DNA of 21,554 nt, taken from Rhodospirillales bacterium. GTDB lineage: Bacteria; Pseudomonadota; Alphaproteobacteria; CACIAM-22H2. The DNA lies in NCBI GenBank assembly GCA_016195145.1, contig JACQAF010000013.1:1-21554 (forward strand), in the 5' to 3' direction. Each line of letters begins with the position of its first letter. Position 1 is the stretch's first letter. The notes beneath the pieces were generated by a model that made no database searches, was not told where the DNA came from, and saw nothing but the letters and a program-made list of their open reading frames with translations. This document shows, in pieces, positions 1-9,652 of the stretch. Made by a program: the position numbers and the translations under genes.

Positions 1-588
1 AACGGCGACGCCAACGTGCCGTTCTACAAGGAACTGGCCAATGCCGGGATCAAGACGTCCGACATTCCGGGCGTCGCCTTCTCGGTCTGCGAGGAATAAC
101 TGGCCTGTATCGACACCAAGAACCTCGTCGGCCATCTCGCCGCGTGGAACTACTTCCAGTCGGTGAAGAACCCGACCAATGCCGGGTTCGTCAAGCAATG
201 GCAGACCTACATCAAGAATCCGAAGCGGGTGACCAACGATCCGATGGAGGCCACCTATATCGGCTTCAAGATGTGGGCGCAGGCCGTCGCGCAGGCCGGC
301 ACGACCAATGTCGACGCGGTGCGCCAGGCGATGTACGGCCAGAAGGTGAAGGCGCCGGGCGGCTTCGAATCGGTGATGAACGTCAATCACCACCTGTCGA
401 AGCCGGTGATGATCGGCGAAATCCAGGCGAACGGCCAGTTCGACATCGTCTGGCAGACCAAGGGCCCGATCAAGGCCGACGCGTGGAGCCCCTTTATCCC
501 GGAAAGCGCCAAGCTGACCGCGGACTGGACCTTCCCGTGGGTGTGCGGCAACTGCACAGAGCCGAAACTTAAGGCTCTCACCAACTAG
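1..588 (+). pseudogene. urtA: urtA, urea ABC transporter substrate-binding protein, 3' part, with in-frame stop
   Basis: This is the C-terminal part of the periplasmic urea-binding protein that delivers urea to the UrtBC permease. Frame 1 reads from base 1 to the TAG at 586-588. It contains the UrtA hallmarks NGDANVPFYKEL, LVGHLAAWNYFQS (from about 129), VTNDPMEATYIGF (from about 229), NHHLSKPVMIGEIQANGQFD (from about 388) and DAWSPFIP. The 5' end lies outside the window. The frame is interrupted by TAA at 97-99, exactly where the family normally has a Glu in a GEEELAG-like stretch, so a translated product would stop before the last 163 residues. Flanking codons also look altered (TGC at 88-90 and TGT at 106-108, where I recall Gly). 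The nonsense codon is read directly. Whether it is a real mutation or a base-call error cannot be told from one sequence. Family assignment is very secure. Confidence 0.9.
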
Positions 589-599
589 GGCGACAGGCG

Positions 600-630
600 A
601 CGGGGCCGCCTCATCTGCGGGCGGCTCCGT
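600..630 (+). terminator. GC-rich hairpin between urtA and urtB (possible attenuator)
   Basis: An 11-bp inverted repeat (600-610 with 620-630, one G·T pair) encloses a 9-nt loop, 12 nt after the urtA stop. No T-tract follows, so it is not a classic intrinsic terminator. By position it could stabilise the urtA 3' end or reduce read-through into urtB, as is common after binding-protein genes of ABC operons. The stem is seen; the function is inference. Confidence 0.5.
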
Positions 631-642
631 CAGCTTGCTAAC

Positions 643-660
643 GCGGTTTCGCTTAACCGC
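643..660 (+). promoter_or_regulatory. small hairpin just upstream of urtB
   Basis: A perfect 6-bp inverted repeat, GCGGTT (643-648) and AACCGC (655-660), with a 6-nt loop ends 6 nt before the urtB ATG at 667, where a ribosome binding site would be expected. No good Shine-Dalgarno sequence is visible. It could modulate urtB translation, or simply form a second stem of the intercistronic structure. Confidence 0.25.
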
Positions 661-666
661 CAGCAA

Positions 667-2178
667 ATGAGAATGGCCCGAACGGTCATGATTTTTCTGT
701 GCATAGTCGAACGATGGTGGCGGGCGGCGCGCCCCATGCTGGGGACCCTGATGCTGGCGGGCCTGACGCTAATCGGCTTGCCGTCGGTTGCGGCGGCCGA
801 CGAATTCGCCGATCTGGTCGCCAAACTGGGCGCCGACAGCTTTGCGGACAAGGCCGAAGCGGCCGGAGCGCTTGGCGCGCTCGGCGACGGACGGGCCATC
901 GGGGCGCTCAAGGCGCTGAACGACGGCCGTCTCAGCGTCACCGGCGACAAGCGTCTGGTGATCGTCGACGGCAAGCGGCTGGTCGATCCAGTGATCGCCG
1001 CCGATCTCGGCGATGCGCCCGGCGACGGCCTTGAGCGGGTGCGGGTCAACAACCGCCTGCGCGGGGCGATTGCCGCCGCGCTCAGCAAGCTTCAGATTTT
1101 CAGTCCCGACCGCGCCGAACGGCTGGCGGCGGCGCGCAACGCCCTCAAGCACGGGTCGGCCGAAACGGTCGCGGTGCTCGAACGGGCGCTGGCGAGCGAA
1201 AAGGACGCCGAGGTGCGCGAGACGATCCGGCTCAGCCTCAACGGCGCGCGACTCAATTTCGGCAGCGATGCCGAGAAGATCGCCGCCATCGGCGAGCTTT
1301 CCGGTTCGACCGACCCGCAGATCCGCGCCCTGCTCGGCCAGCTGCGCAATGCGCCCGATCTCGATCCCGCAATGCGCGCCCGGGTCGAGGCGGCGCTGGC
1401 CGATATCGAACGGCGGCTGCGCCTGACCGGCTACGCCGCCAATCTGTTCCAGGGGGTCAGCCTCGGCAGCGTCTTGTTGCTCGCCGCCATTGGCCTCGCC
1501 ATCACCTTCGGCGTGATGGGCGTCATCAACATGGCGCATGGCGAGATGATCATGCTCGGCGCCTATTCGGCTTATGTAGTGCAGGAAGTGTTTCGCGCCG
1601 CGCTGCCGGCTGGCTGGATCGACGCCTATCTTCTCGTCGCCATTCCAGTCGGCTTTCTCGCCGCCGCCGCCTTCGGCGTGGCGATCGAGCGCAGCGTCAT
1701 CCGTTTTCTCTACGGCCGGCCGCTGGAAACGCTACTTGCCACGTGGGGCATCAGCCTGATCCTTCAGCAGCTCGTGCGGACGGTTTTCGGCGCGCCCAAC
1801 AAGGAAGTGGCCAACCCGGCGTGGATGACCGGCGGGTTTCAGGTCGCGGGCGGCTTCGACGTGACGTGGAACCGCGTTTACATCGTTGTTTTCTGCTTTG
1901 CCGTGCTCGGCGTGGTGGCGCTGGTGCTGCGCTATACGTCGTTCGGGCTCCATATGCGCGCCGTGACGCAGAACCGTGATATGGCGTCGGCAATGGGCAT
2001 TCCGACCGCGCGCGTCGATGCGCTTACCTTCGGCCTCGGCTCGGGCATCGCCGGCATGGCCGGGGTGGCGCTGAGCCAGATCGGCAATGTCAGCCCCAAT
2101 CTCGGCGGGCAAATACGCCTGCTACGCCATTCTGGCGCTGGCACTCGATCTCGTGTGGGGCTATGCGGGGATTCTTAG
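667..2178 (+). pseudogene. urtB: urtB, urea ABC transporter permease, 3'-truncated by deletion
   Basis: UrtB is one of the two inner-membrane permeases of the urea importer (LIV-I/branched-chain permease family). The start is at 667, though 736 is also possible. A hydrophobic signal-like stretch at residues 24-44 ends in AAA-DEF. A helical-repeat periplasmic region follows to about residue 250, as is usual in long UrtB proteins. The permease domain begins near GYAANLFQGVSLGSVLLLAA, with GVMGVINMAHGEM and LLATWGISLILQQ. Homology stops after NVSPNLG (about residue 480, base ~2105). The next 23 residues to the stop at 2176-2178 are out-of-frame urtC sequence. From memory of the family, about 70 C-terminal residues with the last membrane helices are missing. 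Family assignment is secure; loss of function is inferred. Confidence 0.88.
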
Positions 2179-3064
2179 CCTTGGCCACGGCGCATTCTTC
2201 GCCCTCGGCGGCTACTGCATGGGCATGTATCTGATGCGCCAGATCGGTACGCGCGGGGTTTACGGCAATCCCGAGCTGCCCGATTTCATGGTCTTCCTCA
2301 ACTGGAAGGAACTGCCCTGGTACTGGTACGGCTTCGACAGCTTCGCCTTCGCCGCCCTGATGGCGATCCTGGTGCCGGGCGTTCTCGCCTTCGTCTTCAG
2401 CTGGTTCGCCTTCCGCAGCCGCGTCACCGGCGTGTATCTCTCGATCATCACCCAGGCGCTGACCTTCGCGCTGATGCTCGCCTTTTTCCGCAACGACATG
2501 GGTTTTGGCGGCAATAACGGCCTGACCGATTTCAAGGATATCCTCGGCTTCGAGGTTCAGGCCCCGGAAACCCGTCTCGGCCTCTACGTCGCCTCGATCG
2601 TCGCCTTGGGCTTGAGCTTTCTCGTCTGCCGGTTCATCGTCGCCTCGCGCCTCGGGCGAGTTCTGCTGGCCTTGCGCGACGCCGAAAGCCGCGTGCGCTT
2701 TCTCGGCTATTCGGTGACCAACGCCAAGCTGTTCGCCTTCACCGTCTCGGCGATGCTGGCCGGCCTCGCCGGGGCGCTGTACGTGCCGCAGGTCGGGATC
2801 ATCAACCCGAGCGAATTTTCGCCCGCCAACTCCATCGAGATCGCCATCTGGGTCGCGGTCGGCGGGCGGGGCACGCTGGTGGGCGCCGTGCTCGGCGCCG
2901 GCCTCGTCAATTGGTTCAAGACCTGGCTTACCGGCGCGGCGCCGGAAGTGTGGCTGTTCTTCCTCGGCGCCCTGTTCATTCTCGTCACCCTCGCCATGCC
3001 GGCCGGTGTGGTCGGCCTCGTGCGCCGGTTGCGCCTGCGCCGGGCGCAGCGGGCCGCGGCATGA
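2087..3064 (+). pseudogene. urtC: urtC, urea ABC transporter permease, 5'-truncated by deletion
   Basis: UrtC is the second membrane permease of the urea importer. Genuine UrtC sequence begins at GKYACYAILALALDLVWGYA (about 2111) and runs intact to the TGA at 3062-3064. It includes GILSLGHGAFFALGGY, GVYGNPELPDFMVFLNWKEL, a long hydrophobic core and the conserved VGGRGTLVGAVLGAGLVNW. The usual N-terminal 50-60 residues, holding the first membrane helix or helices, are absent. They are replaced by the end of urtB in another frame. An ATG at 2087, inside urtB sequence, is in frame and would add only eight foreign residues, so a shortened protein of 325 residues could be made, but without a proper N-terminus. 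The ATGA overlap with urtD is normal. Identity is secure; function is doubtful. Confidence 0.88.
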
Positions 3065-3879
3065 ACGCGGGCGCGCTCGCCATGCGCAAATCGCCCGAGG
3101 CCCGGCCGGCGCCGGCCGCCTCGGTCGCGCTGGCGACCGCCGCCGATTCGATGCTCTATCTCGACGGCGTGTCGGTCAGCTTTGACGGCTTCAAGGCCCT
3201 CAACAACCTGTCGCTGACCGTCGATCGCGGCGAGCTGCGCACCGTCATCGGCCCCAATGGCGCCGGCAAGACGACGATGATGGATATCGTCACCGGCAAG
3301 ACCAAGCCGGATTCCGGCGTCGTCCTGTTCGACAACAATGTCGACCTGACCCGGCTCGACGAGACCGCGATCGCCAATCTCGGCATCGGGCGCAAATTCC
3401 AGAAGCCCACCGTGTTCGAGAACCTGAGCGTGTTCGAGAATCTTGAACTGGCGCTCAAGGGCGAGCGGCGGATCTGGCGCGCGCTCTTGGCCCGGCTCTG
3501 CGGTGAGGATCGCGAGCGCGTCGCCGAGACGCTGGCGGCGATCGGGCTTGCCGACCGCGCCCAAGAGGCCGCCGGCGCGTTGAGCCACGGCCAGAAACAA
3601 TGGCTGGAGATCGGCATGCTGCTGGTTCAGGACCAGCAGCTTCTGCTGCTCGACGAGCCGGTCGCCGGCATGACCGACCACGAAACCCGGCAAACGGCCG
3701 AATTGATCCTCGGTCTCGCCGGGACGCGGACCGTCGTCGTCGTCGAGCACGACATGGAGTTCGTACGCAGCCTCGGCGCGCGGGTGACCGTGCTGCACGA
3801 GGGATCGGTGCTCGCTGAGGGCTCGATCGACCATGTGCAGAACGATTCGCGCGTCATCGAAGTCTATCTCGGTCGCTAG
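3061..3879 (+). CDS. urtD: UrtD, urea ABC transporter ATP-binding protein
   Basis: This cytoplasmic ATPase subunit powers urea import together with UrtE. The start chosen is the ATG at 3061, which overlaps the urtC TGA (ATGA). The frame is open upstream, but that part is antifamily sequence lying over urtC. The protein has 272 residues: an Ala-rich N-terminal lead of about 30, Walker A GPNGAGKTT (64-72), signature LSHGQ (174-178), Walker B LLLLDEP (194-200) and H-loop His230 in VEHD. The GIGRKFQKPTVFENL segment near residue 108 is typical of UrtD/LivG-type ATPases. Length and motifs are complete. It is intact although the permease genes just upstream are disrupted, so here it may be an orphan ATPase or may serve another permease. 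Confidence 0.95.
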   Translation: MNAGALAMRKSPEARPAPAASVALATAADSMLYLDGVSVSFDGFKALNNLSLTVDRGELRTVIGPNGAGKTTMMDIVTGKTKPDSGVVLFDNNVDLTRLDETAIANLGIGRKFQKPTVFENLSVFENLELALKGERRIWRALLARLCGEDRERVAETLAAIGLADRAQEAAGALSHGQKQWLEIGMLLVQDQQLLLLDEPVAGMTDHETRQTAELILGLAGTRTVVVVEHDMEFVRSLGARVTVLHEGSVLAEGSIDHVQNDSRVIEVYLGR

Positions 3880-3881
3880 TC

Positions 3882-4577
3882 ATGCTCGCCATCCGCGATC
3901 TTCACCTCTACTACGGCGCCAGCCACACCCTGCGCGGCGTGTCGCTCGATGCGCGGATGGGCGAGGTGACCTGCATCCTCGGCCGCAACGGGGTCGGCAA
4001 GACCAGCCTGCTGCGGGCGATCTTCGGGCTTCAGCCGATCGCCGGCGGAACGATCGCGTGGGAGGATCGGGATATTGCCGGGCTGGCGCCCCATCTGCGG
4101 GCGCGTTGCGGCCTGGCCCTGGTGCCGCAGGGGCGCGATATTTTCCCGCGCCTGACCGTGCTCGAAAACCTGCAAACCGGCTTCGCGCCGCTGCCGCGGG
4201 AGAAGCGCGAGGTGCCGGAGGAAATCTTCTCGTTGTTTCCGGTGCTGCGCGACATGTTGCGCCGGCGCGGCGGCGACCTGTCTGGCGGTCAGCAGCAGCA
4301 ACTCGCCATCGCCCGCGCCCTCGTCACCCAGCCGCGCCTGCTGATCCTCGACGAGCCGACCGAGGGCATCCAGCCCTCGATCATCAAGGATATCGAGCGG
4401 GTGATCCGCTATCTCGCGCAGCGCGGCGACATGGCCATCCTGCTGGTCGAGCAGTATTTCGACTTCGCCCGCGATCTCGCCGACGCCTATGCGGTGATGG
4501 AGCGGGGCGAGGTGGCGCTGGCCGGCTGCAAGGCGGACATGGAAGAATCGGCCGTTCGGCGCTACCTTACCGTCTAA
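3882..4577 (+). CDS. urtE: UrtE, urea ABC transporter ATP-binding protein
   Basis: This is the second ATPase subunit of the urea importer (LivF-like). The ATG at 3882 follows the urtD stop by 2 nt. The 231 residues contain Walker A GRNGVGKTS (34-42), signature LSGGQ (133-137) followed by QQQLAIARAL, Walker B LLILDEP (153-159) and the downstream TEGIQPSII that is characteristic of UrtE. The C-terminus ends ESAVRRYLTV, again as in the family. The next gene, ureD, starts one base after the TAA, so transporter and urease genes form one transcription unit. No abnormality is seen within the gene. Confidence 0.95.
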   Translation: MLAIRDLHLYYGASHTLRGVSLDARMGEVTCILGRNGVGKTSLLRAIFGLQPIAGGTIAWEDRDIAGLAPHLRARCGLALVPQGRDIFPRLTVLENLQTGFAPLPREKREVPEEIFSLFPVLRDMLRRRGGDLSGGQQQQLAIARALVTQPRLLILDEPTEGIQPSIIKDIERVIRYLAQRGDMAILLVEQYFDFARDLADAYAVMERGEVALAGCKADMEESAVRRYLTV

Positions 4578-4578
4578 G

Positions 4579-5436
4579 GTGCCTTACGATGAATCGCCTG
4601 CCGGCCGTGCCGTCGCCCTGGAGCGCGGCGACGGCGTCGCCGAACTGGTTTTCGCACCGCGCGGGCCGGGCAGCGGCCTCGTGCATCTCTACCAATCCGA
4701 TCCCTGCCGGGTGCTGTTTCCGCGCGCCGAGGCTGGCGATCCGCCGACCGCCGTGCTGCTGACGACCTCGGGCGGACTTGCCGGCGGCGACCGGTTGCGG
4801 GTCAGCGTAGCGGCGCGCGCCGGGGCGGCGGCCACGGTCACTTCGCAGGCGGCCGAAAAAATCTACCGTTCGTCGGGCGCAGACTGCCGGATCGGGGTGA
4901 CGCTCGATGCAGCGACGGGCGCGTGGCTCGAATGGCTGCCGCAGGAAACGATCCTGTTCGAAGGGGCGCGACTCAGCCGCCGTACCGAGATTGCGGCGGC
5001 CCCCGGCGCCCGCCTTCTGGCGTGCGAAATGGTGGTGTTCGGCCGTATCGCGCGCGGCGAGCGTTTTACTGGCGGGTTCCTGCGCGACGGCTGGGCGGTC
5101 CGCCGTGCCGGGGCGCTGGTCTGGGCAGATGCCCTGCGTCTCGACGGCGACATTGGGATGCTCACCGCGCGGCCGGCGACCCTCGGCGGCGCGCAGGCCC
5201 TGGCGAGCGTCGTCTATGTTGCCGACGATGCGGCCCGGCATCTCGATACGGCGCGCGATCTCCTTGCCGGGGCCCGGATGCGAGCGGCGGCAACGGTGGT
5301 GAACGGTATCCTGGTCGCCCGCTTTCACGGCGGCGATGCGGCAGCGGTGCGGAGGGACCTCATGCATTATCTCGGCGGCTTGCGGCAGGCGGCGGGCGGG
5401 CTGCCGGCGCATCTGCCGCGTATGTGGCGGCAATAG
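4579..5436 (+). CDS. ureD: UreD, urease accessory protein
   Basis: UreD (UreH) is the scaffold on which UreF and UreG bind to apo-urease for nickel insertion. The GTG at 4579 lies 1 nt after the urtE stop with no clear ribosome binding site, so translational coupling is likely. The 285 residues carry the usual markers: VHLYQSDPCRVLFPRA, the TTSGGLAGGDRL stretch at about 55-67, TSQAAEKIYRSSG at about 88-100, and EWLPQETILFEGARLSR near 115-131. Length is normal for the family. It is followed after 17 nt by ureA. No disruption is visible. Confidence 0.93.
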   Translation: MPYDESPAGRAVALERGDGVAELVFAPRGPGSGLVHLYQSDPCRVLFPRAEAGDPPTAVLLTTSGGLAGGDRLRVSVAARAGAAATVTSQAAEKIYRSSGADCRIGVTLDAATGAWLEWLPQETILFEGARLSRRTEIAAAPGARLLACEMVVFGRIARGERFTGGFLRDGWAVRRAGALVWADALRLDGDIGMLTARPATLGGAQALASVVYVADDAARHLDTARDLLAGARMRAAATVVNGILVARFHGGDAAAVRRDLMHYLGGLRQAAGGLPAHLPRMWRQ

Positions 5437-5453
5437 AGGGTGGGGAGGGAAGC

Positions 5454-5756
5454 GTGAATCTGACTCCGCGGGAAAAAGACAAGCTTCTGGTGGCGATGGC
5501 GGCGGTTGTCGCGCGCCGCCGGCTGGAGCGCGGTGTGAAGCTCAACCATCCGGAAGCGGTGGCGCTGATCACCGATTACGTGGTCGAGGGCGCGCGCGAC
5601 GGGCGCAGCGTCGCCGAACTGATGCGCGATGGCGCCAGCGTTCTGCGCCGCAGCCAAGTGATGGCGGGGGTGGCGGAAATGATCGCCGATATCCAGGTCG
5701 AGGCGACCTTTCCCGACGGGACCAAGCTCGTCACCGTTCACGAACCGATCCGCTGA
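5454..5756 (+). CDS. ureA: UreA, urease gamma subunit
   Basis: This small structural subunit of urease assembles with UreB and UreC into the (αβγ)3 enzyme. The GTG at 5454 was chosen because a strong GGGAGGG ribosome binding site lies just upstream (about 5443-5449) and the protein then begins NLTPREKDKLL, the canonical UreA N-terminus. The frame is open much further upstream, but that is read-through over ureD. The 100 residues match the usual length, with KLNHPEAVALITDYVVEGAR and the C-terminal EATFPDGTKLVTVHEPI. ureB starts 10 nt downstream. Confidence 0.96.
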   Translation: MNLTPREKDKLLVAMAAVVARRRLERGVKLNHPEAVALITDYVVEGARDGRSVAELMRDGASVLRRSQVMAGVAEMIADIQVEATFPDGTKLVTVHEPIR

Positions 5757-5766
5757 GGGGGACGCG

Positions 5767-6078
5767 ATGATTCCAGGCGAAGTGATGACCGGCGATGGTG
5801 AGATCGAGCTTAATGCCGGGCGGCCGACGGTGACGCTGGACGTCGCCAATACCGGCGACCGGCCGATCCAGGTCGGCTCGCATTACCATTTTTTCGAAAC
5901 CAATGCGGCACTGAAGTTCGATCGCGTCAAGGCGCGCGGGTATCGGCTCGACATTCCCGCCGGCACGGCCGTGCGCTTCGAGCCGGGGCAAATGCGGAGC
6001 GTGCGCCTCGTCGCCTATACGGGCAGGCGAACGGTCCACGGCTTCAACGGCAAGATCGCCGGCAAGTTGGAGGCCTGA
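5767..6078 (+). CDS. ureB: UreB, urease beta subunit
   Basis: This is the beta structural subunit of the three-polypeptide type of urease. It starts at the ATG at 5767 preceded by GAGGGG. The 103 residues begin MIPGEVMTGDGEIELNAGR and include the signature VGSHYHFFETNAALKFDR, with the RGYRLDIPAGTAVRFEPG core and the C-terminal VHGFNGKIAGKL. Length is standard. The separate ureA and ureB genes fit proteobacterial rather than fused (Helicobacter or plant type) urease. Only 4 nt separate it from ureC. Confidence 0.96.
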   Translation: MIPGEVMTGDGEIELNAGRPTVTLDVANTGDRPIQVGSHYHFFETNAALKFDRVKARGYRLDIPAGTAVRFEPGQMRSVRLVAYTGRRTVHGFNGKIAGKLEA

Positions 6079-6082
6079 GGCA

Positions 6083-7795
<1,713 letters not shown>

Positions 7796-7797
7796 CC

Positions 7798-8292
7798 GTG
7801 AACCGGGCGCACGCCATCGTTCCGGCAGGTGAATGGCCGGCGCAGGAGCGCCGCGACAGCGTAACGCTGGCTTATGACGACCGGCATCGCCGGCGCATGC
7901 GTCTGACGACCGACGAGGGCGCGGCGTTGCTGCTCGATCTGCCGCAGGCGGTCGTGCTGCGCGACGGCGACGGGCTGGCGCTCGACGGCGGTGGTTATGT
8001 CGTCGTCCGCGCGGCGGCGGAGGATATCGTCGAGGTCACGGCCGCGACGCCCGAGCTACTGGCGCGGCTCGCCTGGCATATCGGCAACCGGCATTTCCCA
8101 ACGGAAATTCACAGCGATTGCATCCGCATCCGCGACGATCACGTGATGGTGGCGATGGTCGAGGGGTTGGGGGCTCGGGTGCGCCGCGTGCGCGCGCCGT
8201 TCAACCCCGAAGGCGGCGCCTACGCGCCCGCTGCGGACCGCCACGAACATACGCACGATCATGGCCATCACGGGCACGACCATGACCACTGA
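7798..8292 (+). CDS. ureE: UreE, urease nickel metallochaperone
   Basis: UreE is a dimeric nickel carrier that passes Ni2+ to UreG and the urease maturation complex. The GTG at 7798 follows the ureC stop by 2 nt. The 164 residues contain the N-terminal peptide-binding half (RLTTDEGAALLLDLPQ) and the metal-binding half with HIGNRHFPTEI (conserved His). A terminal histidine-rich tail (HEHTHDHGHHGHDHDH) holds many extra nickel ligands; such tails occur in some but not all UreE proteins. The last codons overlap the start of ureF, so the His tail and the UreF N-terminus are encoded by the same bases in different frames. Confidence 0.95.
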   Translation: MNRAHAIVPAGEWPAQERRDSVTLAYDDRHRRRMRLTTDEGAALLLDLPQAVVLRDGDGLALDGGGYVVVRAAAEDIVEVTAATPELLARLAWHIGNRHFPTEIHSDCIRIRDDHVMVAMVEGLGARVRRVRAPFNPEGGAYAPAADRHEHTHDHGHHGHDHDH

Positions 8293-8965
8293 AGCGGCCC
8301 TTTATCGCCTGATGACCTGGCTGTCGCCGGCCTATCCGCTCGGCGCGTTCAGCTACAGCCATGGGCTCGAATACGCGGTCGAGGCGGAGATCGTGATCGA
8401 CGGCCACGGGCTCGCCGACTGGACCGCAGCGGTGATCGAGTACGGAGCCGGGCGGATTGACGGGGTGCTGCTGGCGGCCGCGTGGCGGGCGTCGGCAAAC
8501 GATGACGCCGCAGCTTTCGATGCGGCGGCGACGCTGGCAGCGGCGTGGCGCGGCAGCGCCGAAACCGCGCTCGAAAACGCGGCGCAGGGGGCGGCGTTCT
8601 TGGCCATAACGCTGGCCGCATGGCCGGCACCGTCGTTGGTGGCGCTTGCGGCGCGGCATAACGGACGGCTGGCGCTGCCGGTCGCCGTCGGCGCGGCGGC
8701 GGCGGCGCATGAAGTGCCGTTGCCGGCGGCGCTGGCCGCCTATCTCCAGTCCTTCGCCGCCAATCTTGTCTCGGCCGGGCTGCGTCTGATCCCGCTCGGC
8801 CAGACCGACGGGCAGCGCGCCATCGCGGCGCTGGAGCCGGCCGTCGCGCGCGCGGCAACGGCAGCGTTGGCGGCAAATCTTGACGATCTCGGCACAGCGT
8901 GCCCGGTCGTCGATTGGTGCTCGATGCGACACGAAACCCAATATACGAGGTTATTCCGCTCATGA
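8282..8965 (+). CDS. ureF: UreF, urease accessory protein
   Basis: UreF bridges UreD and UreG in the nickel-insertion complex. The ATG at 8282 gives MTTEAALYRLMTWLSPAYPL, the usual N-terminus, and overlaps the ureE end by 11 nt. An alternative ATG at 8261 would add seven residues. The 227-residue product has the family motifs SPAYPLGAFSYSHGLE near the start and the C-terminal HETQYTRLFRS that contacts UreD. The middle is unusually Ala-rich, in keeping with UreF variability and the high GC. It overlaps ureG by 4 nt (ATGA), which indicates translational coupling. Confidence 0.93.
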   Translation: MTTEAALYRLMTWLSPAYPLGAFSYSHGLEYAVEAEIVIDGHGLADWTAAVIEYGAGRIDGVLLAAAWRASANDDAAAFDAAATLAAAWRGSAETALENAAQGAAFLAITLAAWPAPSLVALAARHNGRLALPVAVGAAAAAHEVPLPAALAAYLQSFAANLVSAGLRLIPLGQTDGQRAIAALEPAVARAATAALAANLDDLGTACPVVDWCSMRHETQYTRLFRS

Positions 8966-9600
8966 CCGCCTCTCCGCACGGACCGCTGCGCGTCGGCATC
9001 GGGGGCCCGGTGGGTTCTGGCAAGACGGCGCTGGTCGATCGCTTGTGCAAGCATATGCGCGACCGCTACAACCTCGCCGTCGTCACCAACGACATCTACA
9101 CGAAGGAGGACGCGCAGTTCCTCACCCGCTCGGGCGCGTTGGCGGCGGAGCGCATTGTCGGCGTCGAGACTGGCGGCTGTCCGCACACGGCGATCCGCGA
9201 GGACGCCTCGGCCAATCTCGCCGCAGTGGGCGAGATGTGCCGGCTCTATCCCGATCTCGACATCGTCTTTGTCGAATCGGGTGGCGATAATCTCGCCGCG
9301 ACCTTCAGCCCCGAACTCGCCGATCTCACCATTTATGTCATCGACGTGTCGGCGGGCGACAAGATTCCGCGCAAGGGCGGGCCGGGCATCACGCGCTCGG
9401 ACCTGCTGGTGATCAACAAGATCGATCTCGCGCCGCTGGTCGGGGCGAGCCTCGAGGTGATGGACCGCGACGCGCGCAAGATGCGCGGCGAACGACCCTT
9501 CCTGTTCACCAACCTCAAGGAGAATCGCGGCGTGGCCGAAATCGCCGATTTCATCGCCAGAACCGGCGGCGTCGAGCCGGCGAGCCGGCCGGAGGCATAA
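8962..9600 (+). CDS. ureG: UreG, urease accessory GTPase
   Basis: UreG is a SIMIBI-class GTPase whose GTP hydrolysis drives nickel delivery to urease. The ATG at 8962 (ATGA overlap with ureF, ACGAGG upstream) was preferred to an in-frame ATG at 8899, because the protein then begins MTASPHGPLRVGIGGPVGSG. The P-loop GGPVGSGKT is at 14-22, the nickel-binding Cys-Pro-His at 73-75 (ETGGCPHTAIRED), then VFVESGGDNLAATFSPEL, and NKIDLA as the guanine-specificity motif. At 212 residues the length is normal. It is the last gene of the urt-ure unit; the next gene is convergent. Confidence 0.96.
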   Translation: MTASPHGPLRVGIGGPVGSGKTALVDRLCKHMRDRYNLAVVTNDIYTKEDAQFLTRSGALAAERIVGVETGGCPHTAIREDASANLAAVGEMCRLYPDLDIVFVESGGDNLAATFSPELADLTIYVIDVSAGDKIPRKGGPGITRSDLLVINKIDLAPLVGASLEVMDRDARKMRGERPFLFTNLKENRGVAEIADFIARTGGVEPASRPEA

Positions 9601-9652
9601 GGTTGTACCGAAACGTGGGTCGCCGCCAGTGTGCGAAGGCGCGCTCTTCGCG

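Noticed and set aside
97..99. Recoded stop (selenocysteine, pyrrolysine or read-through) in urtA
   Set aside because: The codon is TAA, which is not used for those amino acids. Neighbouring changes and the other lesions point to mutation or error instead.
4923..5453. Apparent UreD-UreA fusion in the ureA frame
   Set aside because: The upstream part is an off-frame reading of ureD. ureA has a strong ribosome binding site and canonical start at 5454.
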